Below, one piece after another: positions 16,323-25,829 of a stretch of DNA of 64,000 bases. Every line of letters starts with the position of its first letter. The stretch's first letter is position 1. Source of the stretch: Roseimicrobium gellanilyticum. Its GTDB lineage: Bacteria > Verrucomicrobiota > Verrucomicrobiia > Verrucomicrobiales > Verrucomicrobiaceae. Both the position numbers and the translations under genes were made by a program. The notes beneath the pieces are model-generated. The model did no database searches and was not told the DNA's origin. It saw nothing but the letters and a program-made list of their open reading frames with translations. Location: contig NZ_QNRR01000007.1 in the NCBI RefSeq assembly GCF_003315205.1, forward strand, positions 1 through 64,000. Direction: 5' to 3'.

Positions 16323-18707
16323 ATGCTCCGACGCCTTACTGCGCCTTCGTTTTGTCAATCCATGGTGAAATCCATGCCACTGGGGATCAGCCTGAGCGCG
16401 GTGTTGCTCAGTGCGGCTACGGCACCTGCGAATCCCACGGATGAGTTCCGGAAGGGAGCCACGAGGTTTTTTGAGCAGCACTGCATGGAGTGCCACGATG
16501 CGGATGTGGCCAAGGGCGGGCTGAATTTGGAGAAGCTCCAGCCATCCATGGCGGGTAAAGAACAGACAGATCTCTGGACCGCCGTTTTTGACCGTGTGAA
16601 GGCCGGCGAGATGCCGCCGGCGAAGCAGCCGCGTCCGGCTGCAGCGGAGCTGGAGCAGTTCCTTTCCTCCGTGTCTCCGCGCCTGAGTCAGGCGGACAAG
16701 GCGCGCCGCGAAGTGGTGCAGCGCCGGCTCAACCGTATCGAGTACGAGAACACCATCTGCGATCTGCTGGCGGTGAATGTGGAGGTGAAGGATCTGCTTC
16801 CCGCGGACCAACAGGCCGGTGGATTCGACAACAACGGTGAAGCTCTCGCGCTCTCTGCGGAGCAGATGCAGGGCTATCTCGATGCGGCACGAGTGGCGGT
16901 GAAGGCGGCCATCTTCACCACGCCCCGTCCCGAGACGAAGACGGTCACCGTGGATTCACTCAAAGAGGTGCAACGATACATCGACACGGGTGACTACGGC
17001 TTTGTGGATGGGCGTATCATCAGCTATACCACCACGGACACGGATTACTCAAAGATCTCCACGCGCGAGTACCGCACACCGGTCGCGGGACGGTACCGCT
17101 ACCGTTTCCAGGCGGCCGCGCACAACACGCAGGACACCCAGTACTTCAGCATCAATGCCTCGAACTTCGCGGGTGTGGCAGCGTATTCGAAGATGATCGG
17201 GTACTACGAGGTGGGGCCGGAGCCGAAGATGTTCGAGATTGAGACGTATCTCGAGCCGAAGTACGCGCTCCAATTCTTCCCGCAGGGATTTCCTGGGTAC
17301 GTGAAGAAGGTCCCCGGCATGCCTTATCGCGGAGTTGGCTTTGGCAAAGTGGAGATCACCGGGCCCATCATCGACCAATGGCCGCCGGAGAGTCACACGC
17401 GCCTCTTGGGCGAAATCGATGTGAACAAGGGGACGCTTCAGGACGCAGAGATGGTGCTGCGCCGTTTCATGCCGCGTGCCTATCGTCGTCCGGTGCAGGA
17501 GACGGAGGCGCAGCGTTACGTCACCCTGGTGAGCAAGCAACTCGACGCAGGACGCCCGTTCCTGGAAAGTCTGCAAGGCGGACTGGTGGCGGTGCTGTGC
17601 TCGCCGGGTTTCATCTACCTGAATGAAGTGAAGGTGCCGGATGCTGTGCGTGTCTCTGACTTGGAGCTGGCCTCGCGGCTTTCCTATTTCCTCTGGAGCA
17701 GCCAGCCGGATGCCACGCTGCTGGAGGTGGCCGCCAAGGGTGGGCTCAAGGATCGCGCGCAACTCGAGGCCCAGGTCGAGCGCATGCTGAAGGATCCGAA
17801 AGCAGAGTCCTTTGTGAAGAACTTCACTGGCCAGTGGCTGAAGCTGCGCCAGATCAATGAGACCGTGCCGGATGAGCGGCTCTACAGGAAGTTCAACGAA
17901 ATCCTCCGCATCAGCATGGTGTGGGAGACAGAAGGATTCTTCCGCCATCTGCTGACGAAGAACCTGTCCATCGCGAACTTCCTCGACTCCGACTTTGCCT
18001 TGCTGAATCAGCGATTGGTGGAGCACTATGGCATCGACGCGAAGGAAGTGCAGGGACTTGAGCTGCGCCCGGTTGCGTTGCCCAAGGATTCCGTGCGTGG
18101 TGGCGTGCTCACTCAGGCGGCGGTGTTGAAGGTGACGGCGAATGGAACCACGACCTCGCCTGTGATGCGCGGCGTGTGGGTGCTGGAGAACATTCTCGGT
18201 CAGCATGTACCACCACCTCCTCCGAATACCGCTGGCATCGAGCCGGACATTCGTGGAGCCGAGACGGTGCGAGAGCAACTCGACAAGCATCGCAATGTGG
18301 AAAGCTGCAGTGCCTGCCACAAGAAAATCGACCCGCCAGGCTTCGCATTGGAGAGTTTTGATCCCATTGGAGACTATCGGGCCAATTATGCCCGCTGGGT
18401 GGTGCACAATGAGGAGAAGGGCTACGGCTCGGTGAAGGAGGGGGCACCGGTGGATGCCAGTGGCAATCTCGCCAGTGGGGAGAAGTTTGCAGACATCCGC
18501 GAATTCAAGAAGCTGCTGATGAACCAGCAGGAGGCGTTCAGCCATTGCCTGACGGAAAAGCTCATGACCTATGCCACGGGACGCGGCATGGGCTTCTCCG
18601 ACCGTGAGGCCCTCCATGCGATCGTGAAACAGGCCGCTTCCAAGGGGAATGGCCTCCGCACTCTGGTGCATGAGATTGCTGCCAGCGATCTCTTCGCCGC
18701 TCCGTAA
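16323..18707 (+). CDS. DUF1592-family secreted protein with cytochrome c motifs
   Basis: A 794-residue exported protein with a hydrophobic signal segment (residues about 18-37). An N-terminal planctomycete-type cytochrome c domain has heme motif CMECH (54-58). The order DUF1587 (RRLNRIEYENTICDLL), DUF1595, DUF1592 (ELASRLSYFLWSSQPD), DUF1588 (with a second CxxCH at 662-666) and DUF1585 (EAFSHCLTEKLMTYATGRG) is typical of Planctomycetes/Verrucomicrobia. The function is unknown; it is thought to act with the DUF1552 partner, which begins 16 bases downstream. Confidence 0.92.
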   Translation: MLRRLTAPSFCQSMVKSMPLGISLSAVLLSAATAPANPTDEFRKGATRFFEQHCMECHDADVAKGGLNLEKLQPSMAGKEQTDLWTAVFDRVKAGEMPPAKQPRPAAAELEQFLSSVSPRLSQADKARREVVQRRLNRIEYENTICDLLAVNVEVKDLLPADQQAGGFDNNGEALALSAEQMQGYLDAARVAVKAAIFTTPRPETKTVTVDSLKEVQRYIDTGDYGFVDGRIISYTTTDTDYSKISTREYRTPVAGRYRYRFQAAAHNTQDTQYFSINASNFAGVAAYSKMIGYYEVGPEPKMFEIETYLEPKYALQFFPQGFPGYVKKVPGMPYRGVGFGKVEITGPIIDQWPPESHTRLLGEIDVNKGTLQDAEMVLRRFMPRAYRRPVQETEAQRYVTLVSKQLDAGRPFLESLQGGLVAVLCSPGFIYLNEVKVPDAVRVSDLELASRLSYFLWSSQPDATLLEVAAKGGLKDRAQLEAQVERMLKDPKAESFVKNFTGQWLKLRQINETVPDERLYRKFNEILRISMVWETEGFFRHLLTKNLSIANFLDSDFALLNQRLVEHYGIDAKEVQGLELRPVALPKDSVRGGVLTQAAVLKVTANGTTTSPVMRGVWVLENILGQHVPPPPPNTAGIEPDIRGAETVREQLDKHRNVESCSACHKKIDPPGFALESFDPIGDYRANYARWVVHNEEKGYGSVKEGAPVDASGNLASGEKFADIREFKKLLMNQQEAFSHCLTEKLMTYATGRGMGFSDREALHAIVKQAASKGNGLRTLVHEIAASDLFAAP

Positions 18708-18723
18708 TTCCTTTATCACTGTC

Positions 18724-19989
18724 ATGAAGCACCTTTCCCGCAGAACCTTCCTCCGTGGCGCCGGTGTGAGCCTCGCGCTTCCCCTGCTTGAGGCAATGAT
18801 TCCTGGAGCGCGTGCTGCTGCGGCGGCGGCAGCCACATCGCCACGCCGCATGGTGGCCATCAATATTCCCCTCGGCTTCCTGGGTGAGAAGTTCTTTCCG
18901 ACCGGCACCGGGACCGGCTATGAACTGAGCGAGTACCTGAAGCCAGGTGAGGCCCTGCGCGGCGACTTCACCGTCTTTTCCGGCGTAAGTCACCCGGATG
19001 TGGACGGTGGGCATTCGGCTGAGAAATCCTTCCTCACGGCCGCTGCACATCCTGGATCGCGCAGTTTCAAGAACAGCATCTCGCTGGACCAGTACGTGGC
19101 GAAGCAGATTGGCGACAAGACGCGCTTCGCCTCGCTCACTCTCGGCGACCACTCCCTGTCGTGGACTGCAAATGGGGTGCCCATTCCCGTGGAGCAGTCG
19201 CCCGCCAAGGCCTTCGCCAAACTCTTCCTCACCGGCACGCCGAAGGAAGTCGCAGCGCAGGAGCAGGAACTGGATCAGGGCCGCAGCATCATGGACACGG
19301 TGCTGGAAGATGCCAAGTCCATCGAAGGCAAGGTGAGCGCTGCCGATCGTGACAAGCTGGACCAATTCTTCACTGCGGTGCGCGAGACGGAGCAACGCCT
19401 CTCCAAGGCCCAGGCCTGGAGCCAGACACCGAAGCCAAAAGTGAATGCCGCACAGCCCGGTAAGCTCGATAGCACCGATCTGGTCGGCACTTTCAAGGCA
19501 AACTTCGACATCATCCGACTCGCCCTGGAAACTGACTCCACTCGTGTCGTGGCGCTGGGAGGCACGGGCTATGGCCTGGTGCCCACCATCAAGGGTGTGA
19601 CACAGGCGTATCATGCCCTCTCACACCACGGGAAGAATCCCGAGATGATGGGCCAGCTGGCGCTGATTGAGCGCGCGACCATCGAAGCCTTCTGGGCATT
19701 CCTCGGCAGCTTGAAGCAGAGCGCGGATGGCGGCTCCAGTCTGCTCGACAACACCCAGGTGCTGCTCGGCAGCAATCTCGGCAATGCCAGCGGCCACCTC
19801 ACGACAAACCTTCCTGTCATCCTTGCCGGCGGTGGGTTCAAGCACGGCCAGCATCTCGCCTTCGACCAGAAGAACAATTACCCGCTGCCCAATCTCTTCG
19901 TCAGCATGTTGCAGCGGATGGGTGTTGAGGCTGGTTCGTTTGCCTCCAGTACAGGCACGATGCGTGGACTGGAGATGATGGGGGTGTAA
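18724..19989 (+). CDS. DUF1552-family secreted protein with Tat signal
   Basis: A 421-residue protein with a twin-arginine signal (SRRTFLRGAG, hydrophobic stretch, then ARAAAAAAA). The body matches DUF1552 proteins, which resemble the sulfatase/DUF1501 superfamily: GGHSAEKSFLTAA, SLDQYVAKQIGD, and VLLGSNLGNASGHLTTNLPVILAGGG near the end. It is the standard partner of the preceding DUF1592 gene. Tat export implies folding, possibly with a cofactor, before translocation. Confidence 0.9.
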   Translation: MKHLSRRTFLRGAGVSLALPLLEAMIPGARAAAAAAATSPRRMVAINIPLGFLGEKFFPTGTGTGYELSEYLKPGEALRGDFTVFSGVSHPDVDGGHSAEKSFLTAAAHPGSRSFKNSISLDQYVAKQIGDKTRFASLTLGDHSLSWTANGVPIPVEQSPAKAFAKLFLTGTPKEVAAQEQELDQGRSIMDTVLEDAKSIEGKVSAADRDKLDQFFTAVRETEQRLSKAQAWSQTPKPKVNAAQPGKLDSTDLVGTFKANFDIIRLALETDSTRVVALGGTGYGLVPTIKGVTQAYHALSHHGKNPEMMGQLALIERATIEAFWAFLGSLKQSADGGSSLLDNTQVLLGSNLGNASGHLTTNLPVILAGGGFKHGQHLAFDQKNNYPLPNLFVSMLQRMGVEAGSFASSTGTMRGLEMMGV

Positions 19990-20046
19990 GCAAGGCCGTC
20001 ACTACTTGCCCATAGACATCCGGGGCCATCTCGCCACCATGCGGGC

Positions 20047-21792
20047 ATGACCGCTGAACAGATGGCCGAGGTGCTGCGCAACATCGCGCGGCTGCTGGAA
20101 CTCAAGGGGGAGAATCCCTTCAAGATCCGTGCCTATACCACCGGAGCAGATGTGGCGGAGAATTTCAGTGGTGACATCGTGGCCAAGGCGAAGGCGAATG
20201 ACCTGGGAGGCATCAAAGGTATCGGTGATGCGCTCCAGCAAAAGCTGCATGAACTGGCCAGCACCGGAAAGCTGGAGTTCTACGAGAAGCTCAAGGCGGA
20301 GTTTGGAGATGGGATCCTCGAACTGTTTGAAGTGCAGGGGCTGGGCGCAAAGAAGATCGCGGCGCTCTTTGCCACACTGGGCGTGAAGTCCATCGCAGAT
20401 CTGAGGCGTGTGTGTGAAAGTGGCGAGGCTGCGAAGCTGCCCGGCTTTGGCGCGAAGACGGCGGAGAAGCTGCTGCAGGGCATCAGCTTCCGCGAGAGCC
20501 ACGCACATGAATTCCGTCAGGAGCAGGTGGCGCCGATCGTGATGGGGGTGTTGGAAATGCTCCGCGACCATCCGGATGTCTCACGCGTGGAAGTCGGCGG
20601 TAGCTATCGCCGTGGCAAGGAGACGGTGCATGACCTCGACTTCCTCGCGGCCTCTCGTCGTCCCAAGGAGGTGCTGGAGGATTTCGTTCATATGCCGGGC
20701 GTGACCCAGGTGCTGGGCCATGGTGAAACGAAGGCGAGTGTGGTGTTGGACAGCGGGGTGCAGTGTGACCTCCGCGTGGTGACGAATGATGAATTCGCCT
20801 GTGCGCTGGTGTACTTCACCGGAAGCAAGGAGCACAACATCGTCCTCCGCAGCCGTGCTCTGGAGCGTGGATGGTCGCTCAACGAATATGCCTTCACTCC
20901 TGTGGCGAATGGCAATGGCAAGGAGCCGCCGAAGTGCATGGAGGAGGCGGATGTGTATCGCGCGCTTGATCTCGAGGTTGTGCCACCGGAGCTTCGTGAA
21001 AACACCGGTGAAATCGAAGCGGCGGAGGAGGGACGGATTCCCCGGCTCGTGGAATTGCAGAATCTCCGTGGATGCTTTCACAATCACACCGTGGCCAGCG
21101 ATGGCGCAGCGACTTTGCGTGAGATGGCCGAAGCCGCGCAGGAAGTGGGCTGGCAGTACCTGGGCATCGCGGATCACAGCAAGTCCTCCTTCCAGGCGAA
21201 TGGCTTGAACGAGACGCGCCTCGCTGCGCAGGTGGAGGAAATACGCAAGCTCAACGCCGAGTACGAGAAGGAAGGCTTCCGTATCTTCGCGGGCAGTGAG
21301 GTCGATATTCTCAAGGATGGGGCGTTGGACTTCAGCGACGAAGTGATGGCCGGACTCGACTACGTCGTGGCCAGTGTGCACAATCTCTTCACGCTTTCAG
21401 AAGCGGAGATGACGAAGCGTATCATCAAAGCGATAGAGAATCCGTATGTGACGATGCTTGGACACGTGACAGGGCGCTTGCTCCTTTCTCGTCCTAGTTA
21501 TGCGGTGAACATTCCCGAGATTATTGAGGCTGCCTCGGCGAACGGGACCATCATCGAGATCAATGCGAACCCCTGGCGCCTGGACATGGACTGGCGTTGG
21601 TGGAAGATGGCAAAGGAGAAGGGCGTGAAGTGCGCCATCAATCCAGATGCGCACAGCACGCGTGGATTGCAGGACGTGTTCTTTGGCGCTCGCATCGCAC
21701 GGAAGGGATGGCTCACGCGCGAGGATGTCATCAACTGCCTGCCACTGGGACAGGTGGAGCAGGCGTTGAGGGTGAAGCGGGAGGGGAAGTGA
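20047..21792 (+). CDS. polX: DNA polymerase X family with PHP domain (PolX)
   Basis: A 581-residue bacterial PolX. The N-terminal 8-kDa domain with helix-hairpin-helix motifs (GIKGIGDALQQKL, GLGAKKIAAL, GFGAKTAEKLLQ) is followed by the palm (GSYRRGKETVHDLDFL with catalytic Asp pair near residue 196, and QCDLRVV). The C-terminal PHP phosphoesterase domain (FHNHTVASDG, IADHSKSS, NPDAHSTRG) gives 3'-5' exonuclease activity. It acts in DNA gap filling and base-excision repair. It appears monocistronic. Confidence 0.95.
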   Translation: MTAEQMAEVLRNIARLLELKGENPFKIRAYTTGADVAENFSGDIVAKAKANDLGGIKGIGDALQQKLHELASTGKLEFYEKLKAEFGDGILELFEVQGLGAKKIAALFATLGVKSIADLRRVCESGEAAKLPGFGAKTAEKLLQGISFRESHAHEFRQEQVAPIVMGVLEMLRDHPDVSRVEVGGSYRRGKETVHDLDFLAASRRPKEVLEDFVHMPGVTQVLGHGETKASVVLDSGVQCDLRVVTNDEFACALVYFTGSKEHNIVLRSRALERGWSLNEYAFTPVANGNGKEPPKCMEEADVYRALDLEVVPPELRENTGEIEAAEEGRIPRLVELQNLRGCFHNHTVASDGAATLREMAEAAQEVGWQYLGIADHSKSSFQANGLNETRLAAQVEEIRKLNAEYEKEGFRIFAGSEVDILKDGALDFSDEVMAGLDYVVASVHNLFTLSEAEMTKRIIKAIENPYVTMLGHVTGRLLLSRPSYAVNIPEIIEAASANGTIIEINANPWRLDMDWRWWKMAKEKGVKCAINPDAHSTRGLQDVFFGARIARKGWLTREDVINCLPLGQVEQALRVKREGK

Positions 21793-21883
21793 TACTTTCT
21801 GGGGTAAGATGGACTAGGCGAGCTTTGCAGCGCGCATTGTGCTAAAACAGTGCGTGCACGCGTTGAGGCGTCTGCTGTGTGCT

Positions 21884-22106
21884 ACCTTGCGCGAAGCGCT
21901 TTGGAGTGCGTGTGCGAAGCACCGCTTTAGTAGGGAGTTTCGCGGTCGGAGCGTGCAGCTTGCTATGCCACGCGACTCCACGCCATCATGTATAGTGACC
22001 GCCACTCACGGTGCGTGCGCACATCAGCTGAACTCATTGTTACGTTGTTCCACTCTCCGCCAAAGCGGTGCTTCGCACACGCACTCCAAAGCGCTTCGCG
22101 CAAGGT
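21884..22106. repeat. 45-bp perfect inverted repeat flanking a 133-bp core
   Basis: The left arm 21884-21928 is the exact reverse complement of the right arm 22062-22106 (45 of 45 bases, beginning ACCTTGCGCGAAGCGC). Each arm contains smaller palindromes (GCGAAGCGC-type). The core has no obvious gene. It fills the 387-base gap between polX and rnr, which are convergent. It could be a MITE-like element or a large RNA hairpin terminating both genes. No target-site duplication was evident by eye. Confidence 0.85.
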
Positions 22107-22179
22107 GGTGAGTGTTCGGGTCAATTTGGGGCTGACAGCTTGAATGATCTCACGAGACGCTTCAATCAGCAGCGACGCA

Positions 22180-24825
22180 TCACTTCCTCTTGCCGCGCTT
22201 CGACGGCCCTTTTTTAGCAAAGCCACCGGGTCCCTTCTTGAAGGGGCGTTTCTTGGCAATGCCATCCTTGTGTCCAGCGCTGCTGCTGTTGCCAGAGCCT
22301 GCGCCTTCTCCCTGACCATAGTCACGGCGAGGAGCAGGTTTCTTGGAGCTGTGTGGGCGCTTCTTGGAGAAGCCTCCTTTAAATCCGCCGCCGCCGCTGC
22401 CACTTTCGCTGCCGGGTGGTCTGCCTTGCTTGGGACCGCCTGGCTTGCCCCCTTTGCCACCGCGCTTGCGACCAGAGGCCAACTGCAGTTCTTCTGGCGA
22501 CTCGACTTCCGCTTTACGTGCCGGACGGTCTGGACGGGGTCCCTGCCTCTGCTCAGAAGGAAACAACGTGCGGGGACGCACACCATCGGGACGGGGACGA
22601 GGAGAACGCTCTTCGCGCTGCCGAGGACCGGGTCCGCTCTTGCGTGTGCGAGAGAAGTCCGACCTGCGGGTGTCGCGGCCATCGCGGGATTCATCACCGC
22701 TTTGCGGAGCAAGCTGGAAGTCCACCTGCTTCTTGGTCTCATCGATGCGGTAGATCTGCACAGGCAGCCGGTCACCCAGCTTGATGACGCGGCGCGAGTG
22801 CCGGCCCACGAGCTGGCTGCGCACGTCGTCGAAGATGAAGAAATCATCCGTGAGCGAGGAGAGGTGAATCAATCCGCTCATGCCGAGATCCGTGACATCG
22901 ACGAAGAATCCGAAGTTCCGCACATCCGTGACGAGGCCGCTGTAGGTCTGGAGTTCGCCTGACTTCAACTGGGTCTTCAGGTGTGCATAGAGCTTTACAT
23001 CCTTGCTGTCGCGCTCGGCGTCTGACGAGATGCGTTCGGTGTTGCTGATGTGTTCCGCGGTCTTCTTCAATTCAGGCACCGGGATGAGCTGGTTGTTGAA
23101 GAGGGTGCGATGCACCACCAGATCCGAGTAGCGACGGATGGGAGAGGTGAAGTGGGTGTACTTCTGCTTGTTCAGTCCGTAGTGGCCGAGTGGATCCACG
23201 GCGTAACGCGCACGCATCAGCGAACGCAGAAAGCCAATCTTCAGCGCGGGGCCGATGGGCAGCTTCTCCAGCGTACGCAGGAGTTTCTGGACCTCGTCGC
23301 GCTTCGTGAGGTCACCGCAGGGCACGCGATGACCGAGAACGTCATCCTGGAAAGCCTCCAGGCGCTTGGCCTTGGGCTTCTCGTGCACACGATACACTGA
23401 AGGACGTTGCAGAGACATGAGACGACCTGCCACGGCTTCATTCGCCAGGAGCATGTACTCCTCAATGAGCTGGTGCGATTCGTCATTCTCGATGCGCTCG
23501 ATACGCAACACGCGGCCGCGTTCGTCCAGACGGATCTTGTTCTCAGGGAACTCCAGATCCAGTGCGCCGGAGCGGAAGCGCTTCGCGCGGATGCGCTGCG
23601 CCATCTGGTGCGCCGCATGCAGCATGCGCTCCATGTCGTCCTGCGGCTCACGCTGGATGATTTTGTAGGCCTCCTGATAGGTGAAACGTCGCTGTGAGCG
23701 GATCACCGCGGAGTGAAACTTTGCCTTCACCACAGTGCCATCCGTCGCGAGGTCAAACTCGACGCACTTTGTCAAACGAGCCACACCCGGTTTCAGCGAG
23801 CAGAGTTCATTGCTGAGCGCCTCAGGAAGCATGGGAATGACACGGTCCACCAGGTAGGTGGAGTTGCCGCGTTCATAGGCTTCCTTGTCCAGCAGGCTGC
23901 CGGGCTTCACGTAGTGGGACACATCGGCAATGTGTACCCAGAGCTTCCAGTGATCTTTCGACTGTCGCTGGAGGCAAATGGCATCATCGAAGTCCTTCGC
24001 ATCATCCGGGTCGATGGTGATCACCATGTGATCGCGGCAATCGACACGACCTACGAAGTCCTCTTCCGAAGGCTCGTTGTTGGCGCGACCATGGCCATGC
24101 ACAATGGCATTGGCTTCGTCGAGCACTTCACGGGGAAAGCTCAGGGGCAGACCGTAGTTGCGCAGCACGGAGAGCATGTCCACGCCCTCCGCGTCGGGAG
24201 GTCCGAGCACTTCCACGATCTCGCCCTCGGGCGGCGTGAAACGGTTTTCCCAGTGGGTGAGTTCCACCACCACCTTGTCGCCCACGACGGCGGGGCGTCC
24301 GGTGTCACGTGCGGGCGGCACGGAGATGTGGTGCGGGATGCGGGGGTCGTCCGGCACGACGTAGAGGAACTCGCGAGCCTGCTTGAGCGTGCCCACAAGG
24401 CGGCTGCGCTTCCGTTCCAGGATGCGTACGACGGTGCCGGTGACTTCCTCGGCTTCCCCTGCGGTTCGGGGACGCAGGCCTCGAGGCTTCACATCACGGC
24501 GCACCAGCACGCGATCGCCATTCAGCGCGGTGGAGGTGGCGGATTCTTGAATGACGATCTCGACCGCGCCCGGTTCATCGGGCAGCAGGAAGCCCTTGCC
24601 TGCGCGGTTGATCTGAATGATGCCGGCGACCATGTCGGCCGGCTGGGCGAGGATGTAGCGATGCCCCTTGGTGACAAGAATCTTGCCTTCCGTTTCCAGC
24701 GTGTGCAGCACTTCCTGCAGCTCCTGCTGCTGGCTGCGGTGGAGGCCGAGCCCACCGATGAGCTGGGGCACGTTGGACGGCACATAGTCGGCGCGTCCGA
24801 GCAATTTGAGTATTTTGGTTTCCAT
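22180..24825 (-). CDS. rnr: Ribonuclease R with extended basic tail
   Basis: An 881-residue RNase II/R exoribonuclease. Domains in order: an N-terminal winged helix (1-65), cold-shock domains, the RNB catalytic domain with DPDDAKDFDDAI near residue 275 (Asp residues bind the metals), an S1 domain (YSGLVTDVRNFGFFVDV, near 625), then a very long disordered tail (about 712-881) rich in Arg, Lys, Gly and Ser. RNase R degrades structured RNA 3'-5' and works with SmpB/tmRNA in trans-translation. The tail is longer than in most homologues. Confidence 0.94.
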   Translation of the reverse strand: METKILKLLGRADYVPSNVPQLIGGLGLHRSQQQELQEVLHTLETEGKILVTKGHRYILAQPADMVAGIIQINRAGKGFLLPDEPGAVEIVIQESATSTALNGDRVLVRRDVKPRGLRPRTAGEAEEVTGTVVRILERKRSRLVGTLKQAREFLYVVPDDPRIPHHISVPPARDTGRPAVVGDKVVVELTHWENRFTPPEGEIVEVLGPPDAEGVDMLSVLRNYGLPLSFPREVLDEANAIVHGHGRANNEPSEEDFVGRVDCRDHMVITIDPDDAKDFDDAICLQRQSKDHWKLWVHIADVSHYVKPGSLLDKEAYERGNSTYLVDRVIPMLPEALSNELCSLKPGVARLTKCVEFDLATDGTVVKAKFHSAVIRSQRRFTYQEAYKIIQREPQDDMERMLHAAHQMAQRIRAKRFRSGALDLEFPENKIRLDERGRVLRIERIENDESHQLIEEYMLLANEAVAGRLMSLQRPSVYRVHEKPKAKRLEAFQDDVLGHRVPCGDLTKRDEVQKLLRTLEKLPIGPALKIGFLRSLMRARYAVDPLGHYGLNKQKYTHFTSPIRRYSDLVVHRTLFNNQLIPVPELKKTAEHISNTERISSDAERDSKDVKLYAHLKTQLKSGELQTYSGLVTDVRNFGFFVDVTDLGMSGLIHLSSLTDDFFIFDDVRSQLVGRHSRRVIKLGDRLPVQIYRIDETKKQVDFQLAPQSGDESRDGRDTRRSDFSRTRKSGPGPRQREERSPRPRPDGVRPRTLFPSEQRQGPRPDRPARKAEVESPEELQLASGRKRGGKGGKPGGPKQGRPPGSESGSGGGGFKGGFSKKRPHSSKKPAPRRDYGQGEGAGSGNSSSAGHKDGIAKKRPFKKGPGGFAKKGPSKRGKRK

Positions 24826-24981
24826 ATAACTGACTGACAGACCCTGGGTACAGGGAGCCCCATGTCGGGGATGTATCGCGCCTCAGGTCGGAGGCGGGTG
24901 CGGCGTGAGCATCGTGTGCTTCCTACCGCTTACTCTAACACAACATGTGACTGACTTTTTAATAGATGACGGCACACCCTA

Positions 24982-25314
24982 TCACACCTTCAAGAAAAGC
25001 GCCAGCCAAATCGCATCTTCGCTGGTCCGGTGCACCCGATGGCGCACGCGTTTGGGGACGGTCAGGTGATCTCCTGCGGTGAGTCGCACCATGCCGCCGT
25101 CGGCAAATTCAAGCGTCGCTTCACCCCGTAGGAGCAGCACCCATTCATCTTCATCCTGGTCGTACCAGAAGTCTGGTGGACTCGCCTGTCCGTGGGAGAT
25201 GATGTGTTCCAATTTTACGTATGGCGACTCCAAGAGGGTGTGGAAAAGTTCGGCACCTGCGCGTGGGTCTTCCGATTTCTGCAGCAGGTTACCTGGGGAG
25301 AGCTCATATTTCAT
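24982..25314 (-). CDS. Cupin domain protein
   Basis: A 110-residue single-domain cupin. The metal-binding motifs appear in the usual order: an Asp/Glu-rich first motif around DFWYDQDEDEWVLLLRGEATLEF, and GDHLTVPKRVRHRVH in the second. The start at 25314 (MKYELSPGN) fits; upstream frame extension to 25500 overlaps the neighbouring gene and reads as non-coding. Function is unknown. Nineteen bases separate it from the upstream gene, so they probably share a transcript. Confidence 0.8.
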   Translation of the reverse strand: MKYELSPGNLLQKSEDPRAGAELFHTLLESPYVKLEHIISHGQASPPDFWYDQDEDEWVLLLRGEATLEFADGGMVRLTAGDHLTVPKRVRHRVHRTSEDAIWLALFLKV

Positions 25315-25333
25315 GGAAGGGGAGGCGCTGGCT

Positions 25334-25780
25334 TCAACAATCGCTTCGGGAGGTCGATTTGGCGTGCTGCGGCAATACTTCAGCGAGTGAGACAGGTGGG
25401 TTGGCATTGTCCCCCAGGAATCGAACCACCCTGTCATAGACGATGATGGCGCCTCCCGGCAGAAGCTCGTGAGGGATGGCCACGCGCCACTGGCCTTCAA
25501 GTTCCTTCAACCAGTCTGAAACGGTCTGGAAGAAAGAAGGTGTCAGCGCCCTGAGCTCATCCACTTCCAGGTACTGGGTGCGATCACCCCAGAAGTCTCC
25601 GCGAAGATAACAGGCATCGCGGCGGAGTTTCGTTGAGCGGAGGTAAGTGCGGAGCTTCTTTTCCAGAAACTCACACGCGTCTTCAAATTCGTCGCCGGTC
25701 GGCACACTTGAGTCTTTGGCCGGGAGCCAGAGCAGGGCGCTCTCCTTCGCGGATGGAGTTCCGAAAACGTACCTGGCCAT
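25334..25780 (-). CDS. Hypothetical protein, 148 aa
   Basis: A soluble 148-residue protein with no signal or membrane segment. It has a charged helical middle (EFLEKKLRTYLRSTKLRRDA) and a C-terminal part (IPHELLPGGAIIVYDRVVRFLG). No family was recognised. It lies just upstream of the cupin gene on the same strand. Confidence 0.6.
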   Translation of the reverse strand: MARYVFGTPSAKESALLWLPAKDSSVPTGDEFEDACEFLEKKLRTYLRSTKLRRDACYLRGDFWGDRTQYLEVDELRALTPSFFQTVSDWLKELEGQWRVAIPHELLPGGAIIVYDRVVRFLGDNANPPVSLAEVLPQHAKSTSRSDC

Positions 25781-25829
25781 GGTACAGGGTGCGCTTGTGC
25801 TGAGGGATGGTCAAGCTTCTGGAGCTTGC

